Source: Candidatus Sulfopaludibacter sp. SbA3 (GTDB taxonomy: Bacteria > Acidobacteriota > Terriglobia > Bryobacterales > Bryobacteraceae). Taken from it: a stretch of DNA of 64,000 nucleotides. The stretch is from positions 62,001-126,000 of the forward strand of contig CAMDCN010000004.1 of the NCBI GenBank assembly GCA_945890485.1, read 5' to 3'. A program made the position numbers and the translations under genes. The notes beneath the pieces are model-generated. The model saw only the letters and a program-made list of their open reading frames with translations. It made no database searches and was not told where the DNA came from. The number at the start of each line of letters is the position of its first letter. Positions within the stretch are counted from its first letter, which is position 1. Below, piece by piece: positions 18,635-30,371 of the stretch.

Positions 18635-18712
18635 TTCCAAGCTCGATCCTAAATCATATAACCAAGCCAGCCCGTTTGGGATATAGTGTGATTTTCGGAG
18701 TCCCGCTTTCCT
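18635..18712. promoter_or_regulatory. divergent promoter region between the two propeller genes
   Basis: The 78-base gap is the only non-coding space for both transcription units of the redox locus. On the plus strand TATAGT (18682-18687) could be a -10 box, followed by CGGAG (18696-18700) as ribosome site before ATG 18713. On the minus strand TATGAT (18653-18658) could serve the five-gene operon. Neither has a convincing -35 at the standard distance. The overlap suggests shared regulation. Confidence 0.35.
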
Positions 18713-20256
<1,544 letters not shown>

Positions 20257-20260
<4 letters not shown>

Positions 20261-20970
20261 AGTTCGCGGGCCTCCTGCTTCTCGTGGCGTTGAGTAATCC
20301 GCTCGGCGCCCAGCAGCCAACGATGGAACAGCTCGAAACCGAGCTTGACGCTTACCGCCGGGTCCTGCTCGACTGGGGTGGTTTGACGCGCTATGGAAGT
20401 GACAATGCTGAGCTGAGGCCGCAGGCCGGTCGCGTTGTCTTTCTCGGCGATGAAATCACCGAAAATTGGGGGCCGGAGTTCTTCCTTGGAAAACCGTATT
20501 TGAACCGGGGAATTACTCGGCAAACGGCCGCGCAGATGTTGGTTCGTTTTCGGCAGGATGTAATCTCGCTGCAGCCCGCCGTCGTGGTTATCCAGGCCGG
20601 TACCAACGACTTGGCCAGCGTCATGGGCCCATCGACCGAGGGCACCATGGCCGAGCACTTCATGTCGATGGTCGAACTCGCCAAGGCCCACAACATAAAG
20701 GTGGTGCTTGCTTCCGTAACGCCCGTCTGCGACTGCTTCACCAAAATTACGGGGCGTCGTCCGGTCGGAAAACTTCTCGGCCTCAATGGCTGGCTAAAGC
20801 AATACGCCGCCCAGAACGGCCTAGTCTATCTCGATTTCTATTCGGCTCTGGTGGAAGGCCGTTTCTTCAAGAAAAGTCTCACGGTCGACGGTCTGGTTCC
20901 CAATGCCGCCGGTTACGCCTTGATGGCGCCTCTGGCGGAGAAGGCCATCGCCGAAGCGTTGGCCCGCTAG
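20257..20970 (+). CDS. SGNH/GDSL-hydrolase-like protein with catalytic Ser and His replaced
   Basis: A 237-residue exported protein (signal peptide 1-18, NPLGAQ) with the flavodoxin-like SGNH fold. Block I reads [11 protein letters not shown], where family members have GDSIT: the nucleophile position is Glu (E66). Block II Gly (G85, [10 protein letters not shown]) and block III Asn (N117, QAGTNDL) are kept. Block V reads [10 protein letters not shown], where DGLHPN is expected: Asp stays (D211) but the catalytic His is Val (V214). Thus the esterase machinery is lost while the oxyanion residues remain, suggesting a binding role. ATG overlaps the stop of the propeller gene (ATGA); the 3' end overlaps the convergent SH3 gene by four bases. 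Confidence 0.85.
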
Positions 20971-22271
20971 CTCTGTCCGAAAAACGGCATCTTCTCTTTC
21001 ACCCGCTCCCAGATTGTCTTTTCCTTGTCCGCATTGGGATCAAACGGTTTGGTGATGCGGGTTGCTTTAATGTCGAACGGGTCGGCCAATCGTTCCCAGG
21101 GGGATGTCGTCAACAACCGGACTCGATAGCCTTCAAACGCGTAAGTCCGCCGTTCTAATTGGCCGTCCGGAGTTTCGAGCACAACGGAAAACCCAGTGAC
21201 GTTGTATGTCTTTTTGCCGGAGGTGACTTCCACCGGGTGAACCGCGCTGGGGTAGAACCCTTTCACTTCGCGGAGCCGAAACGCCGTCTCGTAGCGCTTC
21301 CGCCGAGCATTAAAGATAAACACGCGCAAGCCATCGAACTCAAATTCGCGTCCGCCCCGAGGAATGGTGGTCCAAAGATAGTGTTTCTTCACGGCGCCAT
21401 CCTCGGCCGTCACCTCGCCGAGCGGGAACCAGGACGTAATGCGGTGGCCCTCGGCGTACTGCGCCACGTCGTCCGGTATCGTCATGGTTAAGGCGCGAGT
21501 CAATACCCACCCGGCCCGGCCCTCCACACTGCGAACCAGGCTCCAATCCTCCATCCTCACCGCATCCGGCTCCGGCTTTGCCGGTTCCTTCGAGGGAGGC
21601 GGCGGCAGCCGAGTTGGCTTCGTTTCGTCAATTTCGGGTTCGATACGGCGCGATATTTCGAGCCAATTCGCCGGTGGACCTGGCGGCCGGGGCATCGGCG
21701 GCCTGTCTATACCATCGTCCTTCGCCTTCTCTTTGTCCCGTCGAGTCGCCCGCTTTTTCGGCGCCGGGGTCGCGGAGGGAGCGGCAAATTGCTTGGTCAC
21801 CGCGGCTTTGAACGGAATGCGCGCCGCCAGCCGGTGGCCAATGATCTCTACTCTCTCGTTCTCCTTCAATTGGTGGAAGCTCGGTGCCTGACGGTTGGGT
21901 TCCGTGTGGATATTCAGGACATCGTAGACCATGGCCTGGCCCTGCGACGGGAGCTTGGCGGCGACCTCATTGGTCGCCTGAAGACGGTCCATTTGCTCAG
22001 GCGTCAATAACTTCTCACCGTCGCACCAGCCTTCGGCCCCGCCGGCAACTCGCACGCGAGTGAATCGGCGGCGGATCTGAAGAATAGCGAGCCGGTCGCC
22101 GTGCTTCACCGTCGCCACGGTCGGCGACTTCAGGGAAATCTCCTGACGGATGTTCAGCGTAATGGGTCCGGCGAATGCTTCGCCGATCACCGGCGCCTTC
22201 GCAGGTCCCTGATTACACCCGACGCTCGTAAGCCCGAGCGCCACCACAACTATGAAAAGCAATCCGCGCAT
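20967..22271 (-). CDS. SH3-domain lipoprotein
   Basis: A 434-residue exported lipoprotein (lipobox TSVGC, C19). Two bacterial SH3-like modules are visible: about 30-80 (ISLKSPTVATVKHGDRLAIL ... GWCDGEKLL) and about 112-150 plus a later GWVLTRAL. Between them is a charged Lys/Arg and Pro-rich linker (about 160-235). The C-terminal half (250-420) is rich in beta strands and includes KKHYLWTTIPRGG. Such proteins bind peptidoglycan or partners at the envelope; no enzyme motif is seen. ATG 22271 was chosen because the reading frame upstream is not a plausible signal peptide. It lies 32 bases downstream of manA. Confidence 0.75.
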   Translation of the reverse strand: MRGLLFIVVVALGLTSVGCNQGPAKAPVIGEAFAGPITLNIRQEISLKSPTVATVKHGDRLAILQIRRRFTRVRVAGGAEGWCDGEKLLTPEQMDRLQATNEVAAKLPSQGQAMVYDVLNIHTEPNRQAPSFHQLKENERVEIIGHRLAARIPFKAAVTKQFAAPSATPAPKKRATRRDKEKAKDDGIDRPPMPRPPGPPANWLEISRRIEPEIDETKPTRLPPPPSKEPAKPEPDAVRMEDWSLVRSVEGRAGWVLTRALTMTIPDDVAQYAEGHRITSWFPLGEVTAEDGAVKKHYLWTTIPRGGREFEFDGLRVFIFNARRKRYETAFRLREVKGFYPSAVHPVEVTSGKKTYNVTGFSVVLETPDGQLERRTYAFEGYRVRLLTTSPWERLADPFDIKATRITKPFDPNADKEKTIWERVKEKMPFFGQS

Positions 22272-22303
22272 ACCACCGCGCCACAACCTGAGCAAATTCC
22301 AGT

Positions 22304-23194
22304 CTAGCGCGAAGGCACCCAAACGCGCAGCATTTCCAGCTCCGGCGTGCCGTCCACGATATATCCGTCCAGCGCGGCGGGAATCAGCCACGCTTGCCCA
22401 GCCCGCACCTCTTCCACGTCCCCGCCCCAACTCAAGAGCCCTTCGCCGTGCGTGATCACGAGCAGGTGGAATCGCTCCGGATCGGATCGCCAAGCAACGG
22501 GACCATGCAGGTGATGCCGTTCGGTGGCGAAGTACTCACAACTGGCGAGAAGAGATCCGGACGGCGAAAGGGGTCCTTGCGCTCGGCCCCAATCGAGCAC
22601 CGCAATCGACGGTTCGACGTGCAGTTCCCGCGGCCGCCCGTAATCCCACAGCCGATAGGTGATGTCCGAGTTCTGTTGAATCTCACAAATCGCCAGGCCC
22701 CCGCCAATGGCATGCACCGTCCGCGCCGGGGTGAAATAGGTCTGTCCCGCCGCCGCCGGCCACCACTCGAGCAGCGACTCGGCGCTACCGTCAGCCAAGG
22801 ACTGCCGCAGCTCGGCTTCGGTCGTCTCCTTGGCAAATCCTTGTGCGATCACCGAGCCGGGTTCAGCCTTCAGGACGTACCACATCTCCGTCTTCCCCGG
22901 CTGTTGATGATGCGCGTAGGCGTAGGTGTCCTCCGGATGCACCTGTACCGAAAGCTTCTCGGTGGTGAAGAGGAACTTCACCAGGATCGGAAAGCGCCCC
23001 CCCGGATTCGCCGAACCCATCACCTCCGGCCGCCCCGTCAGTTCGCCCAGCGTCACCCCTTCCGAAGTCTGGATGTCATCCGACGACAGCCACACCTCGC
23101 CGATCCGGCGGTCCACCGGCGGGTACCAGGGGTCGAGCGAGGTGGCGCCCCACACCCGCTCGACAAACTTAGGAATCAGCGCGATCGGCCTCAT
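22304..23194 (-). CDS. manA: mannose-6-phosphate isomerase, type I
   Basis: A zinc enzyme interconverting mannose-6-phosphate and fructose-6-phosphate; 296 residues, the short bacterial form. Zinc ligands are all in place: Q84 and H86 in SVQVHPED, E103 in KTEMWYV, and H161 in TVHAIGGG. The DITYRLWDYGR motif follows. The ATG overlaps the stop of the aminotransferase gene by four bases, so it is the third gene of coaD-aspC-manA. It may feed mannose into glycan or glycosylation precursors. Confidence 0.93.
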   Translation of the reverse strand: MRPIALIPKFVERVWGATSLDPWYPPVDRRIGEVWLSSDDIQTSEGVTLGELTGRPEVMGSANPGGRFPILVKFLFTTEKLSVQVHPEDTYAYAHHQQPGKTEMWYVLKAEPGSVIAQGFAKETTEAELRQSLADGSAESLLEWWPAAAGQTYFTPARTVHAIGGGLAICEIQQNSDITYRLWDYGRPRELHVEPSIAVLDWGRAQGPLSPSGSLLASCEYFATERHHLHGPVAWRSDPERFHLLVITHGEGLLSWGGDVEEVRAGQAWLIPAALDGYIVDGTPELEMLRVWVPSR

Positions 23195-24393
23195 CCCAGA
23201 GCGACGATGAAGTTATGGATCCGGTCGAGGCCACGCTCAATTTCGTGCATGGAGGTCGCATAGGAGATACGAATATGCTTCGCCGTCCCAAACGCTTCAC
23301 CCGGAACCACGGCCACGTGCGCCTCGGCGAGGAGCCGTTCACAGAAGTCCATCGACGAATTGATGCCCTTTTTCCCAAAGGCGACACTGATATCGGGATA
23401 CGCGTAAAAGGCGCCCTGCGGCTCCGCCAGCGTCACGCCCGGGATCTGCCGCAGCCGGTCGATCACGAAACGGCGCCGTTCTTTGTAGGCCGCCAGCATA
23501 ACGTCAATCGAACCCTGTGGTCCGCGCAACGCCTCCACGGCCGCCTTCTGGGCGATCGAAGTGGGGTTCGACGTTGAATGGCTCTGCAGCTTCATCATCG
23601 CATCGATGACGGGCTTCGGACCCAGGGCGAACCCGATGCGCCAACCGGTCATGGCGTAGGTCTTCGATAGCGATCCGGCCACGATGACGGTATCCTTCGC
23701 GCCCGGAGCGGAGGCGATGGAGAACGGTTCGCTGTCGTACAGGAACCGGCAGTAGCACTCGTCGGTCATCAGCCAGATGTTCCGCTTCGAGGTGACGGCG
23801 AAAATCCGTTCAAACTCTTCCCGCGGCAGCACGGCGCCGCTCGGATTGCTCGGCGAGTTGATGATGACGAGCTTCGTCTTCGGAGTGATGGCCGCTTCGA
23901 TCATCTCCGCCGTGAGGTTGAAACCATTGGCTTCGTCCGTCTCGACGAACACGCAGGAACCGCCGGCGTAGTTCACGACGTCCTTGTAGGTCACCCAATA
24001 CGGCACCGGGATAATGACCTCATCGCCCGCGTTGATCACGGCCTGCATGATTCCGAAGATCGCGTGTTTCCCGCCGACCGTGATCACGCACTCGGCCGGG
24101 GTATAGTTCGTCCCGTAGTCCGCTTTATGGCGTTCGCAGACGGCCTGTTTCAGTTCCTGTGTCCCGCCGGCCGGGGTGTACTTGGTGAAATTCTTCGCCA
24201 GCGCTTCAATCGCCGCGTTCTTGATATTGTCCGGAGTCGGGAAGTCCGGCTCGCCCGCGCCGAAGTCGACGACATCGACACCTTCGCGCCGCATCTTATC
24301 AGCGTCGGCCGCCACCTTCATCGTGGAAGAAACCGAAATGGTGGCCATACGGTCGGCCACGGCGAGATTGTCAAAATGCACTGGAGAACTCAT
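23191..24393 (-). CDS. aspC: aspartate aminotransferase (class I, subgroup Ib/Igamma type)
   Basis: A 400-residue PLP-dependent transaminase converting aspartate and 2-oxoglutarate to oxaloacetate and glutamate. The PLP lysine is K244 in SLSKTYAMTGWRIG, with N183 (SPSNPSG) and D211 (MTDECYC) contacting the cofactor. The N-terminal FGAGEPDFPTP and YTPAGGTQELK match the thermophilic/Bacillus AspC-like group; some members also act on prephenate. It lies 13 bases downstream of coaD and overlaps manA by four bases. Confidence 0.93.
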   Translation of the reverse strand: MSSPVHFDNLAVADRMATISVSSTMKVAADADKMRREGVDVVDFGAGEPDFPTPDNIKNAAIEALAKNFTKYTPAGGTQELKQAVCERHKADYGTNYTPAECVITVGGKHAIFGIMQAVINAGDEVIIPVPYWVTYKDVVNYAGGSCVFVETDEANGFNLTAEMIEAAITPKTKLVIINSPSNPSGAVLPREEFERIFAVTSKRNIWLMTDECYCRFLYDSEPFSIASAPGAKDTVIVAGSLSKTYAMTGWRIGFALGPKPVIDAMMKLQSHSTSNPTSIAQKAAVEALRGPQGSIDVMLAAYKERRRFVIDRLRQIPGVTLAEPQGAFYAYPDISVAFGKKGINSSMDFCERLLAEAHVAVVPGEAFGTAKHIRISYATSMHEIERGLDRIHNFIVALG

Positions 24394-24406
24394 GGGATTA
24401 TTTGCT

Positions 24407-24943
<537 letters not shown>

Positions 24944-24976
24944 TCATTTTAGCGGATTCCCACGCAAGGCTCGCGC

Positions 24977-26812
24977 CTAATATCGAAACACGGTGACGAC
25001 CTGCTCGGTCTCGCGTCCGTGCGTGTCCCGTGCGATCAGAGTGATTGTGTTGAAACCAGGGATCAATCGGACGTTGTTCATCAGCCAGGTGGTCGTCCCT
25101 GTTGCCGTTCCGCTGGTGCCGTTCGATACCCGCCAGGAGACCCGGCTGATGCCAACGGCGGAAGACGCCGTGCCTTGCAGGGACACGGACTCGCTCGGCC
25201 AGAGGAAGCTGTAGGTCGCCGGATTGTTCAATGTCAGCCGGGGCGCCGCGGCTGGGTCAGTCGTGGTGGCGGCTACCTGCACCTGAATGGACCGGCCAAC
25301 GGTCTTACGCGTGGCATCGGAGATCAGCACGGTCACTGTATTCATTCCCGGAACCAGGCGCACCGACGCCACCGTCCAGGCAAAGGTTCCCGCGCCGGAC
25401 GCCGTGGCGGTGCCTTCTCCCCACATTCCTTTGTCAGTGACCCAGCGGACCGTCGGCGTCCCCGTCACCCCCGTGGCCATCCCGAACATCGGCATTGACA
25501 TCGCGGTGGTCTGCAGGTTGGCCGCGGGCGCGAGAAGCTCCACCGCGAAAACGGCCGGTGGCGTTGGGGTAACCGGCGGCGTCGTTGGGGTCACCGGGGG
25601 CGTTGTCGGAGTGACCGGTGGCGTCGGCTGCGGAGTCGGAACAGTAGGTGTCGTCGGGGTAGTGCCGGCGTCCTCCCGCGCCGCGTACAGCCCACGAGCT
25701 GCCCCGATATCCTCAGCCGTCAACTGCTCCGCCCGTCGGTAATACGCATACATCACCGATCCCGGCACATCGCTATGCCCCAGCCCCAAGGCATGGCCCA
25801 GTTCATGCAGCGCCACGCTATAGATATCGATGTCGTGGCCCACCTGCCAGTTCTCATCCTCGTCAAAATGAAGATCTCCGGCAATCGGCTCGCTATTCGG
25901 CGGCGCCGGATAAAACGTATGCGCCAACACCTTTCCCGCCCCGTCAAATGGATATCCGTCCCCATGGGCGCCCCGGCCCCACAGAATGCCGATCGTCCGC
26001 GGCGCGGCCGGGTCGTTACCTTCGACGAAATCCACCTGGATCACCCGCGACCACTCCCGTAACGCCCGGAATACCTCGGCCTGCTGAGACTGCGTTCCCA
26101 CCTTCTGGCTCAGCGTCTTAAACGCAAACTGCAACGTCGCCCGGCCCTTTCCCAGGCCGTCCCAGCCTTCGCCCACCGTCTGCACCAGCGCGCCCACCGG
26201 ACCTGCCTCCGTCGACGCCCCGGCGCACCCGATCAACGGCGCCCCGTTCATCAACTCGTTGCTCGCCGGAAAGACATACGCCACCTCGTCCCACCCCACC
26301 AACGCCTCCAACTGCCCCACCGTTCCCCGCACCAGCATTTGGTCCCCCACCAAATCCGGATGATCCCGCAGTTCCAAACCCGATTCTTGAATCAATGCCC
26401 GCCGCTCCTCCCAAGGAATATCTCCATGAAACTCGACGACATACCCCCGCTTCCCGGCCCGACCCCTGCCAATCTCCCGGCTCAACTTCTCCGCCGGTTC
26501 CAACGGCCCCGCCGACACCACATCCAACCCGCCCAGCCGAGGCTCCCCCTCCACCACCAGAATGAACCCGTTCACCGGAACGTACGCCACCACCCGCTGC
26601 CCATTGCCTTCAATGCTCCGTAACAGCTCCGGCGTCGGCGGCTGACGCAACTCCACCAGATAATGCGCCCGCTGCGCCTGCCGTGATTTCGGCTTCGCCC
26701 ATGAAATGCCTCGCCGCTCCCCGCCGCGCTTTAGGCCCAAGGTCCCCTGACCCCACGCCCCGCTGGCAAGCAACAGACCTGCAACTGCCAGGCCAACCAC
26801 TTGGATTTTCAT
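24977..26812 (-). CDS. secreted matrixin metalloprotease with Ig-like C-terminal repeats
   Basis: A 611-residue exported zinc endopeptidase. The signal peptide (1-21, GAWGQ) leads to a propeptide-like region and then the M10A catalytic domain around 225-370. The zinc site is HELGHALGLGHS (H336, H340, H346) with the Met-turn M354 (GSVMYAYY). DGYPFDGAGKVLAHTF and GDLHFDEDENW match the structural-metal part of matrixins. A Thr/Pro linker of three heptad-like repeats follows (about 385-425). The end holds two similar Ig-like units, each with NNVRLIPGFNTITL or SVRLVPGMNTVTV. Bacterial matrixins are less common than in animals; target unknown. ATG 26812 begins the signal peptide. Confidence 0.85.
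   Translation of the reverse strand: MKIQVVGLAVAGLLLASGAWGQGTLGLKRGGERRGISWAKPKSRQAQRAHYLVELRQPPTPELLRSIEGNGQRVVAYVPVNGFILVVEGEPRLGGLDVVSAGPLEPAEKLSREIGRGRAGKRGYVVEFHGDIPWEERRALIQESGLELRDHPDLVGDQMLVRGTVGQLEALVGWDEVAYVFPASNELMNGAPLIGCAGASTEAGPVGALVQTVGEGWDGLGKGRATLQFAFKTLSQKVGTQSQQAEVFRALREWSRVIQVDFVEGNDPAAPRTIGILWGRGAHGDGYPFDGAGKVLAHTFYPAPPNSEPIAGDLHFDEDENWQVGHDIDIYSVALHELGHALGLGHSDVPGSVMYAYYRRAEQLTAEDIGAARGLYAAREDAGTTPTTPTVPTPQPTPPVTPTTPPVTPTTPPVTPTPPAVFAVELLAPAANLQTTAMSMPMFGMATGVTGTPTVRWVTDKGMWGEGTATASGAGTFAWTVASVRLVPGMNTVTVLISDATRKTVGRSIQVQVAATTTDPAAAPRLTLNNPATYSFLWPSESVSLQGTASSAVGISRVSWRVSNGTSGTATGTTTWLMNNVRLIPGFNTITLIARDTHGRETEQVVTVFRY
25560..25622 (-). repeat. three 21-bp tandem repeats encoding a Thr/Pro linker
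   Basis: Three adjacent 21-base units encode TPPVTPT-type heptads in the linker between the matrixin catalytic domain and its Ig-like repeats. The units differ at several third positions, so they are not a fresh expansion. Confidence 0.7.
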
Positions 26813-26884
26813 ATACTGCCATATCGTTCCCCGCTGAGAGATTTTCCGGCTTGTTCCCACTTACCAACTGAGGAAAACAACCGT

Positions 26885-29557
26885 ATGCGGGGCACAAAAT
26901 GGAATATGGCTATCTGGGGGTTGGTGTATTCCTGCCTGGCGTTCCCCCAGCTTCCCCCACCGGCGTACCGCATCCAGAGTATTGCCGGCTCCGCCAATGC
27001 AGGGGACAATCTCCCCGCCCTCCAAGCTCTCCTGACCCAAGCCGAAGGTCTGGCTTTCGATAACGACGGCAACCTTTACATAGCCGACGCCGCCGAACAC
27101 CGCGTCCGCCGCCTCTCCGCCGCCGGCATCCTCACCACCGTCGCCGGCAACGGCACCCTTGGCTACTCCGGCGACAACGGCCCCGCCACCGACGCCCAAC
27201 TCGCCTCCCCCTACGGCCTGGCGCTCGACCGCTCCAACAACCTCTACATCGCCGACCTCGGCAACCGCGTTATCCGCCGCGTCACCCCCCAAGGCCGGAT
27301 TACCACCTACGCCGGCGGCGGCGCCAACCCCGCCAACCCATCCAGCGAAGGGTCCCCCGCCACCGCCATCCAATTCACAACTCCCCGCAATGTCGCCGTC
27401 GATCCCGATGGAACGCTTTACATCTCCGATTTCGACGCCCACCGCATCTATGCCGTCTCAAGCGACGGCACCTTCCGCCTCTACGCCGGCACCGGCAACC
27501 CTGGCTATGGCGCCAACGACATCACCGCCATCCGCTCCAGCCTGCGCAATCCCGCCGGTCTATGGATCGACCCGCAAGGCGGCCTCCTTGTTGCCGAATC
27601 CGGAGCCCAACGCATCCGCCGCATCGCCCGCGGGATGATCGGCGCCTACGCCCCCGCCGCCGCCATCCGCGTCCCCCTCTACTCCCCCACCGGCGTCGCG
27701 GTCGACTCCTTGGGAAACCTCTTCCTCGCCGACAACCGCAAGGACGCCGCCTTGAAAAGGACCGGCCAAGGCGAAGTGATCACGCTCCCTGCCGGCGGCC
27801 CAGCGGTCACGGTCGACAACCGCGGCAATGCCTACTATGCCAATGGGGCCGTAGTGCATCGCATCAGCAGCAACAACCAAGCCACCATCGTCGCAGGCGC
27901 CAGCGGCAACACCCTGACCGGCGACAATGGCCCCGCCGACGCAGCGCGTCTCAACGGGCCCGCCGCCATCGCCTACGACGCCAACGGCAACCTTTTCCTC
28001 GCCGACGAGCGGAACCATCGCGTCCGCCGCATCTCCCTCGACGGCTCCATCACCACCATCGCCGGCACCGGCGTCCCCGGTTTCTCCGGCGATGGTGGAC
28101 CCGCCACCCTCGCCAAACTCAGCGGCCCGCGTGGCCTATCCTTCGATCGCTTCGGCAATCTGTTGATCGCCGACACGGCAAACCATGCCATTCGCCGCGT
28201 CGCGGTCAACGGTGTGATCACCACGGTCGCCGGCAACAACTTCAACGGCTTCCGCGGAGACGGTGGCCCGGCGCCTTCGGCCATGCTCGACAGCCCCTCG
28301 GCCGTACTCGCGGACCCCAACTCCAACGAGTTTTTCATCGCCGATTCGAAAAACCATCGTGTCCGCCGCGTTTCCACATCCGGCATCATCACCACCTATG
28401 CCGGCATCGCCGCCGGAGCCGGTTTTAGCGGGGATGGCAACGTCGCCGTCTTCGCCCAACTCAACTTCCCCACCGCCCTCGCCTTCGACCGGACCGGCCA
28501 ACTCTATATCGCCGATTCCGGCAACAATCGCATCCGCCGCGTCGACCTCACCGGCACGATCACGTCCCTCGCCGACGGTTCTCTCGCCAGCCCCATGGGG
28601 GTGGCCGTCTCCGCCGAGGGCGCCGTGTTCGTCGCCGATACCGCCAACCATCGGATTCGTCGCATCGACTCGCTCGGGAACGTGGCCACTGTGGCCGGCA
28701 CCGGCTTGCCTGGGTTCTCGGGCGATGGCGGGCCCGCCTCCGACGCCCGCCTCCACTTTCCCTCCGGCCTCGCCTTCGACTCGGCGGGCAACCTCCTCAT
28801 CGCCGACGCCGCCAACCATCGCCTCCGCCGTCTGGTTCCCAACACGGACACCGTCACGCCACCACCGGTCGAAACGCCGCAACTTCGCTTCGTCCATGTC
28901 GGCACCAATCAGGAGACCCAACTCGCCCCTGGCATGTTGCTGACGCTGTACGGCGTCGACTTGGGCCCAACCGATCCAGTTATCGCGCCCGCCATCAACA
29001 ACCGGCTCAGCACGCGGCTCGGCGAAGTCGAAGTGACCGTCAATGGCATCGCCGCTCCGCTGCTCTATGTCTCGAAGTCGCAGATCAACCTCCAGGTACC
29101 CAACCGCACCGGCACCAGCGGTCGAGCGGTGATTGAGGTCCGCTACGCCAACCAACTCCGCGCCACCCAGGCTGGTACGCTCACCGAAGCGGTTCCCGGC
29201 TTTTTCCCGCTCGGCGCTATACACCCAGATGCGTCCGTGAACAGTGATACCAACCCCGCACCCCGCGGCGAAGTCCTGGTTCTCTATGCAACGGGAATTG
29301 GGCGTCTGACTCCCGAGCCTGTCGACGGCCAATTGACCACCGATGCGCCATTCCCAACGCCGGTTCTCCCCGCGCAGTTGACCATTGGCGGCGCGGCCGC
29401 GCACATCCTCTGGATCGGCGCTGCCCCCGGCTTTCCCGGGGTCATCCAAATCAACTTCCGTTCGCCCTCCGGGTTCTTCCCCGCCGGACGGCACTCGGTC
29501 CAACTCCGCGTCGGCCAAACGACCACGGAAGCCAGCACCCCCTTCTATCTGCGCTAA
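26885..29557 (+). CDS. secreted NHL-repeat protein with C-terminal TIGR03437 domain
   Basis: An 890-residue exported protein. A signal peptide (about 1-22, CLAFPQ) is followed by about eleven NHL-type beta-propeller units: each has a pattern like LAFDNDGNLYIADAAEHRVRR and ITTVAGNGTLGYSGDNGPAT. From about residue 670 comes the TIGR03437 domain (PGMLLTLYGVDLGP ... AAPLLYVSKSQINLQVP ... VLYATGIGRLTPEP). This architecture is common in Solibacter relatives and is probably surface-exposed. ATG 26885 is preceded by GAGGA at 26872-26876. It diverges from the matrixin gene over 72 bases, and a peptidase gene starts 12 bases downstream. Confidence 0.85.
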   Translation: MRGTKWNMAIWGLVYSCLAFPQLPPPAYRIQSIAGSANAGDNLPALQALLTQAEGLAFDNDGNLYIADAAEHRVRRLSAAGILTTVAGNGTLGYSGDNGPATDAQLASPYGLALDRSNNLYIADLGNRVIRRVTPQGRITTYAGGGANPANPSSEGSPATAIQFTTPRNVAVDPDGTLYISDFDAHRIYAVSSDGTFRLYAGTGNPGYGANDITAIRSSLRNPAGLWIDPQGGLLVAESGAQRIRRIARGMIGAYAPAAAIRVPLYSPTGVAVDSLGNLFLADNRKDAALKRTGQGEVITLPAGGPAVTVDNRGNAYYANGAVVHRISSNNQATIVAGASGNTLTGDNGPADAARLNGPAAIAYDANGNLFLADERNHRVRRISLDGSITTIAGTGVPGFSGDGGPATLAKLSGPRGLSFDRFGNLLIADTANHAIRRVAVNGVITTVAGNNFNGFRGDGGPAPSAMLDSPSAVLADPNSNEFFIADSKNHRVRRVSTSGIITTYAGIAAGAGFSGDGNVAVFAQLNFPTALAFDRTGQLYIADSGNNRIRRVDLTGTITSLADGSLASPMGVAVSAEGAVFVADTANHRIRRIDSLGNVATVAGTGLPGFSGDGGPASDARLHFPSGLAFDSAGNLLIADAANHRLRRLVPNTDTVTPPPVETPQLRFVHVGTNQETQLAPGMLLTLYGVDLGPTDPVIAPAINNRLSTRLGEVEVTVNGIAAPLLYVSKSQINLQVPNRTGTSGRAVIEVRYANQLRATQAGTLTEAVPGFFPLGAIHPDASVNSDTNPAPRGEVLVLYATGIGRLTPEPVDGQLTTDAPFPTPVLPAQLTIGGAAAHILWIGAAPGFPGVIQINFRSPSGFFPAGRHSVQLRVGQTTTEASTPFYLR

Positions 29558-29569
29558 TCTCGGGAGCAG

Positions 29570-30364
29570 ATGCTCCGCCGCACGTTTCTCTCCGCGCTCC
29601 CTCTCGCTGCGCAATCCACCCGCCTGGTGGTAGCCCCCGCGGCGCCATTCCCGGGCTCGCCGATCCTTTTCAAAGTGCCCAGTGGACCAACCACCGCTAC
29701 CTGGCTCGACCGCCCACTCACCTTTTCACCGGATGGCATCGCCCTCGCCGCCGTAGGCCTCGAGGTGAAGCCGGGTCCATTGAAACTAACTCTGGCGAAC
29801 GGCGAGACGCATACGATTCCTATCGCGCGACACCAATACCGCACCGGTGTAATCACCGTCCCGCCTCAGTTTGTCTCCCCGCCTGCAAAAGTACTGCAGC
29901 GGATCAAAGAGGAAGCAGCCGTGAAGAAACAGGTCTTTGCCACCCGATCTGCCCGCCGCTGGAAGGGCCCGTTTGCCGCGCCCGCCGATACGCCGCAGAC
30001 CTCGCCCTTCGGCACCCGTCGCACTTACAACGGGAAGACCCGCAGCATCCACCAGGGCCTCGATTTCCGCGCCGCCATCGGCACGCCCATTGCCGCCACT
30101 CACTCCGGCAAAGTGCTGATCGCCCGCGACATGTACTACGAAGGCGGCTTCGTAGTGCTCGACCACGGCGAAGGGCTCTTCTCCCTCTACATGCACCTGT
30201 CAAAATTCGAGGTGAAGGAAGGCGACTCGGTTGAGCAGCGGCAACCGCTCGCCCTCAGCGGCGGCTCTGGCCGCGTCACTGGACCGCACCTGCACTTCGG
30301 CCTCCAGTGGCAAGGACTCTATATGGATCCGGCGACCTTGCTGAGTCTCCGGTTCCCATCTTAG
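29570..30364 (+). CDS. M23 family (LytM) metallopeptidase
   Basis: A 264-residue exported zinc endopeptidase acting on peptidoglycan cross-bridges or peptide stems. A short signal-like N-terminus (MLRRTFLSALPLAAQ) precedes a beta-sandwich segment and the LytM domain at about 145-260. The zinc motif is H161-x3-D165 (HQGLD) with the distal H209 (SLYMHL) and H240-L-H242 (GPHLHFG), so the active site is complete. It is 12 bases after the NHL gene and may be in its transcript. It converges with the DUF4175 gene. Confidence 0.9.
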   Translation: MLRRTFLSALPLAAQSTRLVVAPAAPFPGSPILFKVPSGPTTATWLDRPLTFSPDGIALAAVGLEVKPGPLKLTLANGETHTIPIARHQYRTGVITVPPQFVSPPAKVLQRIKEEAAVKKQVFATRSARRWKGPFAAPADTPQTSPFGTRRTYNGKTRSIHQGLDFRAAIGTPIAATHSGKVLIARDMYYEGGFVVLDHGEGLFSLYMHLSKFEVKEGDSVEQRQPLALSGGSGRVTGPHLHFGLQWQGLYMDPATLLSLRFPS

Positions 30365-30371
30365 TCTGGCG

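Noticed and set aside
28136-29614. Open frame of 492 codons opposite the NHL protein
   Set aside because: Gly/Asp/Val-rich shadow of repeats. The plus strand has clear NHL repeats, a signal peptide and a TIGR03437 domain.
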